From Arcobacter sp. UBA7394 (lineage in GTDB: Bacteria; Campylobacterota; Campylobacteria; Campylobacterales; Arcobacteraceae), in contig DKNG01000238.1 of NCBI GenBank assembly GCA_002470185.1, positions 382-6,200 on the forward strand: a stretch of 5,819 nt of DNA, read 5' to 3'. A program made the translations under genes and the position numbers. Shown here piece after piece: positions 5,349 through 5,819 of this stretch; position 1 is the stretch's first letter; every line of letters begins with the position of its first letter. The notes under the pieces were generated by a model. That model searched no databases and had not been told where the DNA came from. It saw nothing but the letters and a program-made list of their open reading frames with translations.

Positions 5349-5819
5349 TTAACCGATAACGGCTAATGTTTGTCCTTCGTCAACTGCATCATTTTGACCA
5401 ACTAAAATACTAGTTACAGTTCCTGCAACAGGAGCATTAATATCAATTTCCATTTTCATAGCTTCTAAGATCATAATTTGTTGATCTTGTTCAACTTTAT
5501 CACCAACTTTAACAAGAATTTTCCATACCGCACCATTAACAGCTGCAGCAACATCAGTTCCTTCACCATTAGAGGCAACAGGTGCTGGAGTAGCTTCACT
5601 TGAAGCTGTAGCTGCTGGAGTTACTTGGATATCAGCATTACCTTCAGCAATACTTACATTAAATTTTTGTCCGTCTACAACTACTGTGTAGTTTCCGCTT
5701 GCGTTACTCATACCTTTATTTTCCCCTTGTGTAGTTTCATCATTTTTTCTAATATTTAAAGGTGAATCACCTTTTAAGAAAGCAATACCTTTTTCATCAC
5801 AAGCAGCTGCGATGAAAAT
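5349..5819 (-). CDS. oadA: Oxaloacetate decarboxylase alpha subunit, C-terminal part with biotin domain (partial, 5' end off window)
   Basis: The frame stays open from the right edge (5819) to the TAA at 5349: 156 residues, C-terminal end only. The first 36 residues (including [16 protein letters not shown]) look like the end of the PycB/OadA carboxyltransferase chain of Campylobacterota. An Ala/Thr/Pro/Ser-rich flexible linker follows (about residues 65-85 of the fragment), then a biotinyl domain (about 88-156) with the site EAMKM and biotin-accepting Lys122 (codon 5454-5456). The biotin arm carries CO2 from the carboxyltransferase to OadB. An internal ATG at 5709-5711 could make this look like a separate 120-residue carrier protein, but the uninterrupted, family-like upstream frame argues for one chain. 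It ends 17 bases before oadB. A pyruvate carboxylase B subunit is the main alternative; adjacent oadB favours the decarboxylase. Confidence 0.92.
   Translation of the reverse strand: MFIAAACDEKGIAFLKGDSPLNIRKNDETTQGENKGMSNASGNYTVVVDGQKFNVSIAEGNADIQVTPAATASSEATPAPVASNGEGTDVAAAVNGAVWKILVKVGDKVEQDQQIMILEAMKMEIDINAPVAGTVTSILVGQNDAVDEGQTLAVIG

Noticed and set aside
5349..5711. Separate 120-residue biotin carboxyl carrier gene
   Set aside because: The same frame is open for 36 more codons to the window edge and reads like the OadA/PycB C-terminal part, so it is treated as the end of oadA.
5758..5774. Inverted repeat AAAGGTGA-A-TCACCTTT
   Set aside because: Lies inside oadA codons for a conserved-looking KGDSPL segment with only a one-base centre; too tight to form a hairpin and explained by coding sequence.

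Overview
This AT-rich window fits a Campylobacterota (epsilonproteobacterial) chromosome, most likely the Arcobacter group. Three things suggest this: a RibBA protein whose C-terminal cyclohydrolase half has lost its zinc cysteines, as described for Helicobacter; an oxaloacetate decarboxylase alpha chain whose C-terminus resembles the Campylobacter/Helicobacter PycB type; and strong A/T codon bias. The genus is inferred from memory of protein families, not from a search.

Layout. At 15-185 (+) is a complete small lipoprotein gene too short for ordinary ORF calling, followed by a perfect hairpin. From 658 down to 304 (-) lies a four-gene tRNA cluster read Gln(UUG), fMet(CAU), Met(CAU), Thr(UGU), all with encoded CCA, driven by a consensus sigma-70 promoter (TTGACA, 17 bp, TATAAT). 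Back to back with that promoter is an extended -10 promoter for a 342-residue riboflavin-synthesis protein at 779-1807 (+); an 18-bp perfect palindrome lies between the two promoters. The riboflavin gene converges on an unrecognised acidic 164-residue protein (1827-2321, -), and a hairpin covers the junction.

The right-hand 60% is one minus-strand metabolic block in the order oadA (C-terminal 156 residues only, running off the right edge), oadB, pckA, with gaps of 17 and 28 bases, closed by a strong rho-independent terminator at 2341-2376. OadA carries the biotin arm, OadB is the membrane decarboxylase/Na+ pump subunit, and PckA interconverts oxaloacetate and phosphoenolpyruvate. Together they form a pyruvate-oxaloacetate-PEP node, with decarboxylation energy potentially stored as a sodium gradient. 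The gamma subunit (oadG) is not in the window.

I see no phage, transposon, CRISPR, toxin-antitoxin or defence system, and no clear undescribed system. The most useful leads are the three-fold 11-residue repeat in the small lipoprotein, the palindrome between the divergent promoters, the degenerate RibA half of RibBA, the signal-peptide-bearing N-terminal extension of OadB, and the orphan gene placed about 20 bases beyond the pckA terminator.
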